A program made the position numbers and the translations under genes. Below the pieces are notes generated by a model. The model saw only the letters and a list, made by a program, of their open reading frames with translations, did no database searches and was not told the DNA's origin. 64,000 bases of DNA from Microbacteriaceae bacterium PS02070 (GTDB taxonomy: Bacteria; Actinomycetota; Actinomycetes; Actinomycetales; Microbacteriaceae), in NCBI GenBank assembly GCA_029959865.1, contig JASCPE010000009.1, forward strand, positions 1 to 64,000, in the 5' to 3' direction. Shown in pieces: positions 35,127-46,082 of the stretch (within the stretch, counting starts at the first letter, position 1; every line of letters starts with the position of its first letter).

Positions 35127-36104
35127 GTGGCAGTCACCGAGCGGTACCGCCGGTTCGCACGGTCCGAGGCGCCGGGGCGCTCCGACCTCTACGAAGCGTG
35201 GGCTCGAAAGGTCGCCGACTCTCACGAACTCGCTGCGATCGTTGCTCGGCTGCCTCCCACCAAGCGTCAACCGCCCTTGGTTTTCGCCATCGCGCGGCTG
35301 GCGGGAACGCCGGAGACTCCCGATGCGCTCGCCGCATGGCTCCCCGCCCATGCCGAGGAGTTCGTCGCAGAGGCATCCCGGCGCTCACTGCAGAGCAACG
35401 AGCCGCTGCGATGCGCGGCGCTCCTCCCCGCCTTGAGCCTGGTGGACGGCCCCATCGCGCTCCTGGAGATCGGTGTCAGTGCGGGGCTGTGTCTGTATCC
35501 CGATCGCTACTCCTATCGATACGTGCGTGACGGTGGCGACGCGGTCGCTCTCGACCCAGTCGGCGGGCCGTCGAGCGTCGTCCTGGAGAGCAGACTGCGC
35601 GGGAGTGCCGTGCCCTTCCTCCGTCTACCGGACGTGGTCTGGCGCGCGGGCATCGATCTTCACCCGCTCGATCCGCGGGACCCGGAAACCGAGCGATGGC
35701 TGAGCGCGCTCGTCTGGCCCGGCGAGACCGGGCGAGTGGCGCGTATCGCGGGCGCACTCGAGATCGCCCGTGCGGATCCGCCCCGGCTCTTCGCGGGGGA
35801 CGCACTGGATTCGCTCGCCGAGGCTGCCGCGTCGGCGCCCGCAGAGGCGACCCTCGTCGTCACGACTCCGGGAGTCATCATCCACATCCCGGGCCGGAGG
35901 CGGGAGGAGTTGATTACGCAGATCCGCGCGCTCGGACGGTGGGTGACGATCGATCAACTCGCGACCCATCGCGGGTGGACAAGCGTGCCGGACCCGGAGC
36001 GGAACGCGTTCGCGGTCGCTCTGGACGGGCAGGTGCTCGGGTACGCGGACCCACTCGGGGCGTGGCTGGAGTGGCGTCCCGACGCTCGGCTCCCCGCGGC
36101 GTAG
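35127..36104 (+). CDS. DUF2332 family protein
   Basis: The 325-residue protein belongs to the DUF2332 family. The N-terminus (VAVTERYRRFARSEAPGRSDLYEAWARKV) and the LEIGVSAGLCLYPDRYSYRY motif are diagnostic, and the middle carries a GIDLHPLDPRDPE segment. The LEIGxSAGL loop recalls a methyltransferase SAM pocket, but no activity is established. Start set at GTG 35127, which has an ATGAGG site at suitable spacing; a GTG at 35106 is too close to its own AGGAGG. Confidence 0.87.
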   Translation: MAVTERYRRFARSEAPGRSDLYEAWARKVADSHELAAIVARLPPTKRQPPLVFAIARLAGTPETPDALAAWLPAHAEEFVAEASRRSLQSNEPLRCAALLPALSLVDGPIALLEIGVSAGLCLYPDRYSYRYVRDGGDAVALDPVGGPSSVVLESRLRGSAVPFLRLPDVVWRAGIDLHPLDPRDPETERWLSALVWPGETGRVARIAGALEIARADPPRLFAGDALDSLAEAAASAPAEATLVVTTPGVIIHIPGRRREELITQIRALGRWVTIDQLATHRGWTSVPDPERNAFAVALDGQVLGYADPLGAWLEWRPDARLPAA

Positions 36105-36113
36105 CGTGGTGGC

Positions 36114-36374
36114 ATGGCCCTGACCGATCGCGACCGCGCCGTGCTGGATTTCGAAGCGCGCTGGACGGTGCATGACGGGGACAAGGAGGAGGCGGTACGT
36201 CGAGATCTCGCGCTCACTCCGGCACGGTACTACCAACTTCTCGGCAGACTCATCGATTCGGCGGACGCTCTCGCGTATGACCCCATGCTGGTGCATCGTT
36301 TGCGGCGACTTCGGGAGTCGCGACGCCGTGCTCGGGTGGCGCGCACGGCATGGCAGACCTCGCACGCCCGGTAG
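36114..36374 (+). CDS. DUF3263 family protein
   Basis: An 86-residue basic helical protein with the DUF3263 signature (LTDRDRAVLDFEARWTVH ... ALTPARYYQLLGRLIDS). The helix-turn-helix-like layout suggests DNA binding, but this is unproven. It is conserved in actinomycetes next to a LytR_C-domain protein, as here (4-nt gap). Confidence 0.9.
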   Translation: MALTDRDRAVLDFEARWTVHDGDKEEAVRRDLALTPARYYQLLGRLIDSADALAYDPMLVHRLRRLRESRRRARVARTAWQTSHAR

Positions 36375-36377
36375 CAT

Positions 36378-36953
36378 GTGCTGGTGCCGACAACCCCCAC
36401 GACTCGCGACCGCTTCGACGACATCGCAGATGACACGTCGCGCGTCGGTGCGCATCGCGCCTATAACCCGCGCATCCGCTGGGGTGTGATTCTTGCGTGG
36501 TCGCTCGTGGCCACGCTCTTGATCGTCGCGGCTGGCGTCATCGCGATGATGTTCGCGACCGGTCGTTTCGACCCGGCACCGACCGCGACGTCGGAGGCGA
36601 CCTCGGCGGCCCCGGTTGCGCCTGAGATCGACACCAGCATCCCCATCGTCGTGCTCAACGCGTCCGGAGATGAGGCGCAGAGCGAGACTGTGAGTGGAGA
36701 GCTCGTTGCGGCGGGCTGGTCATCTGGTGACATCACGACGGCGCCCGCCAATGAGGATGACTTCCCCGAGACGACCGTGTATTACGCGTCCGCAGAAGAC
36801 GAAGCTGCCGCGCGCGGCGTCGCGGAGACCGTTCTCGGCGGCGCCCGGGTGGAGCTCAGCGAGGCATATCAGCCGCAGGATGACTCCGGGACGGATGAGG
36901 ACGAGAGTGCGCTGCGTCAGCTCGTCGTCGTGATCGGAATAGATCGCCTCTGA
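36378..36953 (+). CDS. LytR C-terminal domain membrane protein
   Basis: The 191-residue protein has an N-terminal cytoplasmic tail, one membrane helix (about residues 36-58, ILAWSLVATLLIVAAGVIAMMF), an Ala/Thr-rich linker, and an extracytoplasmic LytR_C domain (IPIVVLNASGDEAQSETVSGELVAAGW ... TTVYYASAEDEAAARGVAETVLGG). It probably works at the cell envelope. Start is GTG 36378; a GTG two codons later is equally possible. Confidence 0.87.
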   Translation: MLVPTTPTTRDRFDDIADDTSRVGAHRAYNPRIRWGVILAWSLVATLLIVAAGVIAMMFATGRFDPAPTATSEATSAAPVAPEIDTSIPIVVLNASGDEAQSETVSGELVAAGWSSGDITTAPANEDDFPETTVYYASAEDEAAARGVAETVLGGARVELSEAYQPQDDSGTDEDESALRQLVVVIGIDRL

Positions 36954-37084
36954 GGCGTTTCGGGCTCCGTGTTTCCGGCCCGTAAACAGTTCGATGCGTC
37001 AAGGTCACAAGCGACGGATCTGGCGGATCCGCGCGGAACGGCGTGCTTACGATGGCGGTGATTCACCCGCACGAGGAGACACGC

Positions 37085-37285
37085 ATGGCGCACGGCACCG
37101 TCAAATGGTTCAGCCCCGAGAAGGGCTACGGCTTCATCACTTCCGGCGACGGCCAGGACGTTTTCGTCCATTATTCGAGCATCGAGATGTCCGGCTTTCG
37201 CGTGCTCGAGGAGGGTCAGGCCGTGGAGTTCACGGTGGGCACCGGGCAGAAGGGTCCGCAGGCTGAATCCGTTCGCCTCATCTGA
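37085..37285 (+). CDS. cspA: Cold-shock protein CspA-type
   Basis: A 66-residue single-OB-fold RNA chaperone. It has both RNP motifs (KGYGFIT and VFVHYS) and begins [21 protein letters not shown] ribosome binding site lies 5 nt upstream. It is followed by about 190 bp before the groEL operators. Confidence 0.95.
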   Translation: MAHGTVKWFSPEKGYGFITSGDGQDVFVHYSSIEMSGFRVLEEGQAVEFTVGTGQKGPQAESVRLI

Positions 37286-37441
37286 CCGAGAGGCACGTTC
37301 TTTCCGCACCCGGCGCATCTTCTCGCGGGGTGCGTTCGTCTGCAGGCGCCCCGCTCTCTGACGTCCGAGGGTCCTCCTGGCGGCATCGCGGGGGAGCGCG
37401 TGTGCGCCTCGTGTCTGAAGATGACGTTGGCGTGCGGCGCG

Positions 37442-37468
37442 CTTGCACTCGGTGGGGTCGAGTGCCAG
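37442..37468 (+). promoter_or_regulatory. Upstream CIRCE-like element of groEL
   Basis: CTTGCACTC, nine bases, then GAGTGCCAG. It is an inverted repeat with one mismatch, of the form found at actinobacterial groE promoters. Its TTGCAC may also serve as the -35 element. Confidence 0.7.
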
Positions 37469-37475
37469 AATGGCA

Positions 37476-39157
<1,682 letters not shown>

Positions 39158-39166
39158 TCCACCCAT

Positions 39167-39200
39167 ACGAAGGGCCCCGACCTCGGTCGGGGCCCTTCGT
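39167..39200. terminator. Hairpin terminator after groEL
   Basis: A 16-bp inverted repeat (ACGAAGGGCCCCGACC and complement) with almost no loop sequence lies 10 nt after the groEL stop. It also closes the convergent WXG100 gene. Confidence 0.88.
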
Positions 39201-39226
39201 CGTGCTCGGAGTGTGTCGGCGGGCGA

Positions 39227-39514
39227 TCAGCGGAACAGGCCGAGGGTCGCAGTCTCGGCCTGGGCGTACTGCTGACCGGCGAGGTTGACGGTGGATCCCA
39301 GATCGCCGAGAGCCGCTTCCACCTCGCGTTGAGCGTGACGCCAGCGCTCGAGGGCGGACTGGAACGCAACCGAGGCGCTGCCGGTCCAACTCGCCTGGAG
39401 GTGCGAAAGCTGCGCCGACATCGAGCTCACCTCCGACTGGATGCGGTCGGCGGTGGCACGGATCGGGGCGGTGGCGCCCAGGACGGCGTCGCTATCGACA
39501 GAGAAGACAGCCAT
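39227..39514 (-). CDS. WXG100-family type VII secretion substrate
   Basis: A 95-residue helical-hairpin protein with the W-x-G turn (ASWTGSAS, about residues 42-49). EsxA-like proteins are exported as dimers by ESX-type systems. No EccC ATPase or other secretion component is in this window, so it is an orphan here. It is convergent with groEL and divergent from the secreted M23 protein. Confidence 0.9.
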   Translation of the reverse strand: MAVFSVDSDAVLGATAPIRATADRIQSEVSSMSAQLSHLQASWTGSASVAFQSALERWRHAQREVEAALGDLGSTVNLAGQQYAQAETATLGLFR

Positions 39515-39696
39515 GGCGGCTCCTTTCGAGTGGTTCCCATGAAGCTACGTCGGCGCATCCACAGTCTCCGCGTGAGGCATGCATCTGTGGAGGCCAGCGA
39601 CCCTTCCCTTCGCGGGGGAGAAGCCTCTCATCCGCAAAGGATGGCGGAGCGAGCGCGCATAGGGTTGGACGAAGCTGATGCGGATGGAGAGACAGC

Positions 39697-41847
39697 ATGC
39701 GACGGATGTCGATTCGGGTGGCAAGTTCTGTCGTCTCGGCGGTGCTCCTGGTGGGACTGTTCCCCGTCTCCGCATCCGGCGTGGCGTCGGTGATCGAGTC
39801 ACCGACCGCCACCCCACACCCGTCTCCCGAGGTGACGTCGTCTCCCGAGGTCACGCCAGCCCCCGAGACTCCGGTCGCATCCGAGACCGCGGAACCAACG
39901 CCCACTGATCTTCCCGAGCCGACACCGAGTGACGAGCCATCGCCATCGCCTTCCGTCGCGCCCGAAGACGACGTTGATTATGGCCACGACGGTCCGACCG
40001 AGCCCCTGACTCGGGAGCAGCCGGTCTTCGGGGTGCGCATGCTGACGAGTCCGAGCCCGCAACCCGTCTTTCGCTTTCCGTTCGCGCCGGGGTCGCGGTG
40101 GGGAGTGAGCGGTTCCCATGCCGACAGCGACGGCATCCACCGTGGCGCCATCGACTTCGCGCCGTTGAGCTCGTCGGACCGTGCCGTGCGCGCCGTTGCG
40201 TCCGGCACCGTGTACCGCGTGACCTGTGGATCGGGCTGGTTCCTCGGCATCGACCACGGCGGTGGATGGGCCTCGGAGTACTACCACCTCACCAACGCTC
40301 AGTCGAGTCTCGTGGGCAGCTGGGTCGAGGCGGGCACCTACCTGGGCACGGCAGGGCAGACCCTTCCTTGTGGGGGGACACCGGGCAACTCCGCACACGT
40401 GCACCTGTCGATCCTGAACACGCGGACCGTGGTGCCCTCGGGCAAGCGTCAATACGTGCCGGTGCATGGTGTGCAGTTCGACAACTATGTCCACCGTGAC
40501 CTCTCCGGTGCTTACAACGGGGTGTGGCGCAATCTGTCGGGCAAGGTCGTCGTGACGGCGCGGGGCGTGACCTGCTGCCTCACGGCGAGATCACGTGTGG
40601 GTCCGACCGGTGGTTCTACAGCGCTCGATTCCAATGGGAACGGAATCCCGGACATCACCGAGGTCACCGCGTGGGATACCGACCTCAACGACGACGGGCG
40701 TCCCGACCTGGTCGCATTCAAAGACAAAGTCTGGACCTCGCTCAATGAGACCGATGAGTTCGGTAGCCCCGCTGCCGCCCAAGGTGGCTTCGGCACAAAC
40801 AATGGCTGGTCGAACAGCACACATCTCCGCATGCTTGCCGACGTCAATGGCGATGGGCGTCCCGATCTTGTCGGCTTCAAGAACGACGGCGCGTGGGTCG
40901 CTCTCGGAAACGGAAAGACGTTTGGGGCAGCGCGCAAGTGGTCGTCGAGCTTTGGTCGGCAGTCCGGATGGGACACAACGCACCGGATCCGAACCGTCGC
41001 GGATGTCACAGGCGACGGACGCGCCGACATCATCGGGTTCGCGAATGGCGGCGTGTATGTGGCGCGAAGCACCGGTTCGGGTTTCGCTGCACCCACATAC
41101 TGGACGCGCGAGATGGGTCTTCTCGATTCAGCCGGCGGATGGACCGCGACGCGGCACCCTCGGGAGATTATCGACGTCACCGGCGATGGCCTCGCCGACA
41201 TCGTCGGATTCGGTGAGGACGGCGTCTACGTGGCCGCCAACACGGGGAGGGGCGGTTTTGCCGCTCTCAAGAAGTGGACGAGTAGTTACAGCGCGAAGAA
41301 CGGCTGGCTGCCGCGGACGCACATCCGTGAGGTGGTCGATATGAACGGCGATGGTCGACCGGACATCGTCGGCCTCGCGGGCCAGGGGGTGTATGTCTCG
41401 CTGAACACGGGTTCGTCGTTCGGGTCGGCGAAGCTCTGGACCTCGCGCTTTGGCACGTCGCCTAGTTCGGGTGGATGGAATATGTCGCGTCAACCCCGCG
41501 TGATCGCCGACGTCACCGGCGATGGACTCCCCGACATCGTGGGGTTCACGTCGTCCGGAACGTACGTGGGGCGCAACACCAAGAGCGGGTTCGCCTCGCC
41601 GGCGCGCTGGACCGCGAACTTCGGCTCGACAGAGTGGACCGCAGGAAGAATGCCACGATCGGTCACAGACGTCAACGGAGATGGACGCGCGGACATCGTC
41701 GGGTTCGCGGGAGATGGGGTGCACGTCGCCTTGAGTACGGGCTCGCGCTTCCAGGCGGCGACGCACTGGTCGCAACGCTACGGGCACTACGGGACATCCG
41801 GCTCGTGGTCGACGACTACGCATCTGCGCGGCGTCGCAATCGGATAG
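39697..41847 (+). CDS. Secreted M23 peptidase-like protein with FG-GAP beta-propeller
   Basis: The 716-residue exported protein has a signal peptide (about 1-30), a Pro/Thr/Ser/Glu-rich linker (30-110), an M23 domain with HRGAIDFAP, EYYHLTN and HVHLSI zinc or catalytic motifs (about 145-245), and then seven units of about 55 residues, each with a calcium-loop DxNGDGRPDxVGF motif (from about residue 310). The units should form a seven-bladed propeller. It may bind or cleave cell-wall material; the target is unknown. DNA copies of the repeat unit recur about every 166 bp. Confidence 0.9.
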   Translation: MRRMSIRVASSVVSAVLLVGLFPVSASGVASVIESPTATPHPSPEVTSSPEVTPAPETPVASETAEPTPTDLPEPTPSDEPSPSPSVAPEDDVDYGHDGPTEPLTREQPVFGVRMLTSPSPQPVFRFPFAPGSRWGVSGSHADSDGIHRGAIDFAPLSSSDRAVRAVASGTVYRVTCGSGWFLGIDHGGGWASEYYHLTNAQSSLVGSWVEAGTYLGTAGQTLPCGGTPGNSAHVHLSILNTRTVVPSGKRQYVPVHGVQFDNYVHRDLSGAYNGVWRNLSGKVVVTARGVTCCLTARSRVGPTGGSTALDSNGNGIPDITEVTAWDTDLNDDGRPDLVAFKDKVWTSLNETDEFGSPAAAQGGFGTNNGWSNSTHLRMLADVNGDGRPDLVGFKNDGAWVALGNGKTFGAARKWSSSFGRQSGWDTTHRIRTVADVTGDGRADIIGFANGGVYVARSTGSGFAAPTYWTREMGLLDSAGGWTATRHPREIIDVTGDGLADIVGFGEDGVYVAANTGRGGFAALKKWTSSYSAKNGWLPRTHIREVVDMNGDGRPDIVGLAGQGVYVSLNTGSSFGSAKLWTSRFGTSPSSGGWNMSRQPRVIADVTGDGLPDIVGFTSSGTYVGRNTKSGFASPARWTANFGSTEWTAGRMPRSVTDVNGDGRADIVGFAGDGVHVALSTGSRFQAATHWSQRYGHYGTSGSWSTTTHLRGVAIG

Positions 41848-41863
41848 CAGCGTAAGCCGGAGG

Positions 41864-43534
41864 TCAGCGATCACCCGACGGAGGCGCGGGTGCCTCGCTC
41901 TCGGGTTCCTCATCGGCCGCGAGCGCGCGAACGGTCGTCACGGGTTGCGTCGCGATGTCTCGGTGCTCCTCCGGGGTGTACTCCCGCGCGAGCGGGAATG
42001 AGGCGCGGAAGGTGGCGCCACCGCCCGGCGTGTCTTCGACGACGATCGACCCGTTCAGCGACTCAATGATCGACGAGACGATCGACAGGCCCAATCCCGA
42101 GCCGCCCGTCTCGCGCGTGCGCGAGGTATCGGCCCGCCAGAAGCGTTCGAAGATTCGCTCGCGGATCTGCGCGGGAACACCCTCGCCATGATCCACGATC
42201 GCGATCCACCCGGTGCCCGCGTCCAGGTCGACCCCGACGTTCAGCTCGATCGGACTTGCCGGTGGTGTGTAGCGCCGCGCGTTGCCGAGGAGGTTGGCGA
42301 CAACCTGACGGATGCGGTCTTCCACGCCGAGCACCACAGGGGGCGCGACGATGTCTACGGCTTCCACGATCACGGGCGGCGTTGCGATCGGCGCGTCCGC
42401 ATCCTTTGGGGCGCTGCGTGGTCCGCGACGCCGCAGACGGGTGAGCATCGCGCGCCGCTTGGCTGGCGTCTGCTCGCTCGGGATCACCTCAATCGGAGTC
42501 GTCAGCACCGGCTCTGATTCGACAAAGGTGACCACGCGCTCGGGGTCTGCAGCGCGGGCGTCCAACGCGGCATCGCGTGCGATCGGGCGCAGATCGACGG
42601 GTTCGATCGTGAAGTCGCGCCGCTCGTCCAGACGAGCGAGGGCAAGGAGGTCTTCCACGAGGGCTCCCATGCGACGCGCTTCCTTCTCGATGCGCTCCAT
42701 GGCCTGCGCGACGTCGCCGTCCTCCTTGATCGCACCCATTCGGTACAGCTCGGCATAGCCGCGTACCGTCACGAGGGGAGTGCGCAGTTCATGACTGGCA
42801 TCACCGATGAATCGCCGCATCCGCCGCACCGTGGCGTCGCGCTGGCTGATCGCCACGTCGACGCGGTCGAGCATGGCATTGATCGCCGTTTTGAGCTTGC
42901 CGACTTCGGTGCGGGGTGAGATGTCACCCATGCGCTGCCCGAAATCGCCGGACGCAATGGACATTGCGGTGTTCTCAACCTCGCCGAGGCTTCGGAAAGT
43001 GAGGGTCACGAGCCAGCGCGTCAGCAGCGCGCCACCCAAGATCGTCAGGAGCGCGAGGATCGTATAGATGCCGATATAGCTCGCCACGGTCTGATTGACC
43101 GATGTGAGGGGCATCGCGATCAGCTGCGTGTAGTTGTCTCGCACACCGTCGATCGGCGGGAGGAAATCCACGCTGGCGTGGAAGGAGCGGGTCCCATCCG
43201 CACTTTCGAGCTCGAACGGATCGGTGCCTTGGGTGAGTGTCTGGCGCAGCGGGAACACCGAGGGGAACTCGGGCGCGATGCCGCTTCCCCCGCCGGAGCC
43301 GAGGAACGTTCCGTCGGGTCCGTAGACGGCGACGAAATACTGCGTGGGGCTTGCCCCGGGGCTGGCTTCGAACGAGGCGACTCCGTCATCGACGGTGACG
43401 TCCATGACGGTGGCTGCCACATCGGTCGGCACGATCTGCCGCAGGTACTCGTCGAGGGATTGCACCTGCGCGATGCGCAGGAACACCATCGTGCCGATGC
43501 CGGCAGCTGTGAGCCCGATCGCGAGGAGGAGCAC
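41864..43534 (-). CDS. Sensor histidine kinase of the second two-component system
   Basis: The 556-residue (from GTG) kinase has a first membrane helix at the very N-terminus, an extracytoplasmic sensor of about 130 residues, a second helix (about 152-176), HAMP, HisKA with H248 in DASHELRTPL and HATPase boxes VVANLLGNARRYTPP and GSGLGLSIV. A low-complexity Pro/Ala/Arg-rich insertion of about 60 residues (about 335-395) splits the HisKA and ATPase parts. The reading frame continues upstream for about 29 codons with conserved-looking sequence (SISLRAKVTTVT) but has no ATG or GTG there. It follows its response regulator. Confidence 0.85.
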   Translation of the reverse strand: MLLLAIGLTAAGIGTMVFLRIAQVQSLDEYLRQIVPTDVAATVMDVTVDDGVASFEASPGASPTQYFVAVYGPDGTFLGSGGGSGIAPEFPSVFPLRQTLTQGTDPFELESADGTRSFHASVDFLPPIDGVRDNYTQLIAMPLTSVNQTVASYIGIYTILALLTILGGALLTRWLVTLTFRSLGEVENTAMSIASGDFGQRMGDISPRTEVGKLKTAINAMLDRVDVAISQRDATVRRMRRFIGDASHELRTPLVTVRGYAELYRMGAIKEDGDVAQAMERIEKEARRMGALVEDLLALARLDERRDFTIEPVDLRPIARDAALDARAADPERVVTFVESEPVLTTPIEVIPSEQTPAKRRAMLTRLRRRGPRSAPKDADAPIATPPVIVEAVDIVAPPVVLGVEDRIRQVVANLLGNARRYTPPASPIELNVGVDLDAGTGWIAIVDHGEGVPAQIRERIFERFWRADTSRTRETGGSGLGLSIVSSIIESLNGSIVVEDTPGGGATFRASFPLAREYTPEEHRDIATQPVTTVRALAADEEPESEAPAPPSGDR

Positions 43535-43632
43535 CGTGACGGTGGTGACCTTCGCGCGCAGGCTGATGCTACGCCACCACGAGGTGACCCGGTCGGTCTT
43601 CTTCGCGGTATCGATCGCGGTCTACCGGAGGA

Positions 43633-44325
43633 TCAGGCGGGTTTTCCGGCTTTGAGCATGTAGCCGAAGCCGCGCTTGGTCTGGATGAGCGGCTCGCTCG
43701 AGTGCGGATCGATCTTGCGCCGCAGGTACGAGATGTAGCTTTCCACGATCCCGGCGTCGCCGTTGAAGTCGTACTCCCACACGTGGTCGAGGATCTGCGC
43801 CTTGCTCAGCACCCGGTTCGGGTTGAGCATGAGGTAACGCAGCAACTTGAACTCGGTGGGCGAGAGGTCGATCGGAACGTCGCCCACGTACACGTCGTGC
43901 GTGTCCTGATCCATGCTGAGCTCGCCCGCGTGGATCTTCGCCTCTTCGTCGGCCTGCATCGTACGGCGGAGGATCGCCTGGATGCGCGCGACGATCTCGT
44001 CGAGGCTGAACGGCTTCGTGACGTAGTCGTCGCCGCCGGCGTTGAGGCCTTCGATCTTGTCCTCGGTGTCGTCCTTTGCCGTCAAGAACAGGATCGGCGC
44101 GGTGTAGCCGGCGCCGCGAAGGCGCTTGGTCACACTGAAGCCGTTCATGTCGGGCAGCATGACATCGAGCACGATGAGGTCCGGTTCTTCCTCCAGCACC
44201 GCCGAGATGGTCTGGGCGCCGTTGCCGACGGCGCGCACCAGGAACCCGGCGAACTTGAGGCTCGTGACGAGGAGGTCGCGGATATTCGGCTCATCGTCCA
44301 CGACGAGGATGCGCGGTGCAGTCAT
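43633..44325 (-). CDS. OmpR-family response regulator (PhoP/TcrX-like)
   Basis: The 230-residue regulator has a receiver domain with D10, D11, phosphorylated D54 (IVLDVMLPDMNG) and K in FLTAKDD, followed by a winged helix (SPTEFKLLRYLMLNPNRVLSKAQILDHVWEYDFNGDAGIVESYISYLRRK) close to mycobacterial PhoP/TcrX. It lies upstream of its histidine kinase. Signal and regulon are unknown. Confidence 0.93.
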   Translation of the reverse strand: MTAPRILVVDDEPNIRDLLVTSLKFAGFLVRAVGNGAQTISAVLEEEPDLIVLDVMLPDMNGFSVTKRLRGAGYTAPILFLTAKDDTEDKIEGLNAGGDDYVTKPFSLDEIVARIQAILRRTMQADEEAKIHAGELSMDQDTHDVYVGDVPIDLSPTEFKLLRYLMLNPNRVLSKAQILDHVWEYDFNGDAGIVESYISYLRRKIDPHSSEPLIQTKRGFGYMLKAGKPA

Positions 44326-44391
44326 ACGTTCATACTGGCACCGGAATCGATGATCGCGCTGGATACGTCGCCCGAAACGGACAACTCCGCC

Positions 44392-46035
44392 TCACGCGGC
44401 CGCGAGTTCGTGGGCGTCGACGATCGTATAGCTGTACCCCTGCTCGGCGAGGAATCGCTGTCGATTCTGTGCGAAATCCTGGTCGACGGTGTCCCGTGCG
44501 ATCAATGTATAGAAGCTTGCCGTGTGGCCGGATTGCTTCGGACGGAGCAGTCGACCGAGGCGCTGAGCCTCCTCCTGACGTGAGCCGAACGACCCCGATA
44601 CCTGGATCGCGACGGAGGCTTCCGGAAGGTCGATGGAGAAGTTCGCGACCTTGGAGACCACGAGCACCGGGATCGTTCCCTCCCGGAACGCCCCGTACAG
44701 CTCCTCGCGCTCCGAGATCGGCGTCGTGCCGGTGATCTTCGGTGCGTTCAGCGCGTCGGCGAGCTCGTCGATCTGGTCGAGATACTGGCCGATGACGAGG
44801 ATCTGCTCACCCTGATGCTTGGCGACGAGATCGCGCACGACCCCGACTTTGGCCTCCGCGGTTGCCGCGAGGCGATAGCGGTCGTCGTCGGCCGCGGCGG
44901 CGTATTCCAGGCGCTCGCTGGCGGGCAGGTCGATGCGGACTTCGTAGCAGACGGCCGGGGAGATGAACCCCTGTGCCTCGATCTGCTTCCACGGCGCGTC
45001 GAATCGCTTCGGCCCGATCAGGCTGAAGACATCGCCCTCGCGACCGTCCTCGCGCACGAGCGTCGCCGTCAGCCCGAGGCGGCGGCGCGCTTGCAGGTCC
45101 GCGGTGAGCTTGAAGACGGGAGCCGGGAGCAGGTGCACCTCGTCGTAAACGATGAGGCCCCAGTCCATCGCATCCAAGAGTGCGAGGTGGGCGTATTCGC
45201 CTTTCCTCTTTGCCGTCAGGATCTGATAGGTCGCGATCGTGACGGGCTTGACCTCTTTCGACTGGCCGGAGTACTCGCCGATCTCCTCGGCGGTCAGGCT
45301 CGTGCGCTTGAGGAGTTCGTCGCGCCACTGCCGTGCGCTCACGGTGTTGGTGACCAGGATGAGCGTCGTGGTCTTCGTATCCGCCATCGCCGCGGCGCCG
45401 ACAAGGGTCTTGCCCGCGCCGCAGGGGAGGACGACGACCCCGGATCCGCCTTCGGTGAAGATGTCGACGGCTTCGCGCTGATACGGCCGGAGAGTCCATC
45501 CGTCCTCGTGCAGATCGATCTCGTGCGGCGTGCCCGGTGTGAACCCGGCATGATCTTCCGCGGGCCATCCGATCTTGAGCAGTTCCTGCTTGATATGCCC
45601 GCGCGCCCACGCATCCACGACATAGGTGTCGGGCGAGGGGTGCCCGGTCAGGAGCGGTTGGATCCGCTTGTTCTTCGTGACTTCGGCCAGGACAGCGGCA
45701 TCCGAGGACCGCAGAATCAGCAACCCTTCGTCGTCGCGCTCGATCACGAGTCGTCCGTAGCGGCCCACCGTCTCACGGATGTCGGTCGACACGGAGGCAG
45801 GCACGGGGAAGCGCGACCACCGGTCCAGCGTCGCGAGCATGTCGTCTGCCTCATGACCGGCCGCGCGCGCGTTCCACAGGCCGAGGCGTGTGATGCGATA
45901 CGTGTGGATGTGCTCGGGTGCGCGCTCGAGTTCGGCGAAGATCGCCAGTTCGTGGCGCGCGGTTTCCGCGTCCGGGTGGGCGACTTCGAGGAGTACCGTT
46001 CGGTCGCTTTGCACGATGAGAGGGCCGTCAGCCAT
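44392..46035 (-). CDS. DNA repair helicase XPB-type
   Basis: The 547-residue SF2 helicase has Walker A LPCGAGKT (K209), a DEVH box (298-301), QxxR-type VAIQVSGSFGSRQEEAQRLGRLLRP and an N-terminal DRD-like region. It is related to archaeal and eukaryotic XPB and is conserved in actinomycetes. It likely acts in DNA repair or strand annealing. It is separated from the Helicase_C_3 protein by about 2.6 kb of other genes; the two usually co-occur in this phylum. Confidence 0.93.
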   Translation of the reverse strand: MADGPLIVQSDRTVLLEVAHPDAETARHELAIFAELERAPEHIHTYRITRLGLWNARAAGHEADDMLATLDRWSRFPVPASVSTDIRETVGRYGRLVIERDDEGLLILRSSDAAVLAEVTKNKRIQPLLTGHPSPDTYVVDAWARGHIKQELLKIGWPAEDHAGFTPGTPHEIDLHEDGWTLRPYQREAVDIFTEGGSGVVVLPCGAGKTLVGAAAMADTKTTTLILVTNTVSARQWRDELLKRTSLTAEEIGEYSGQSKEVKPVTIATYQILTAKRKGEYAHLALLDAMDWGLIVYDEVHLLPAPVFKLTADLQARRRLGLTATLVREDGREGDVFSLIGPKRFDAPWKQIEAQGFISPAVCYEVRIDLPASERLEYAAAADDDRYRLAATAEAKVGVVRDLVAKHQGEQILVIGQYLDQIDELADALNAPKITGTTPISEREELYGAFREGTIPVLVVSKVANFSIDLPEASVAIQVSGSFGSRQEEAQRLGRLLRPKQSGHTASFYTLIARDTVDQDFAQNRQRFLAEQGYSYTIVDAHELAAA

Positions 46036-46082
46036 AGCGGACCAGTTTACCCGTCGTGCTGATGCTTCGGCCCGCGTCGGTC

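Noticed and set aside
40600..41740. CRISPR-like repeat array
   Set aside because: Repeats lie inside an open frame, encode DxNGDGRPD blades and have no short uniform spacers.
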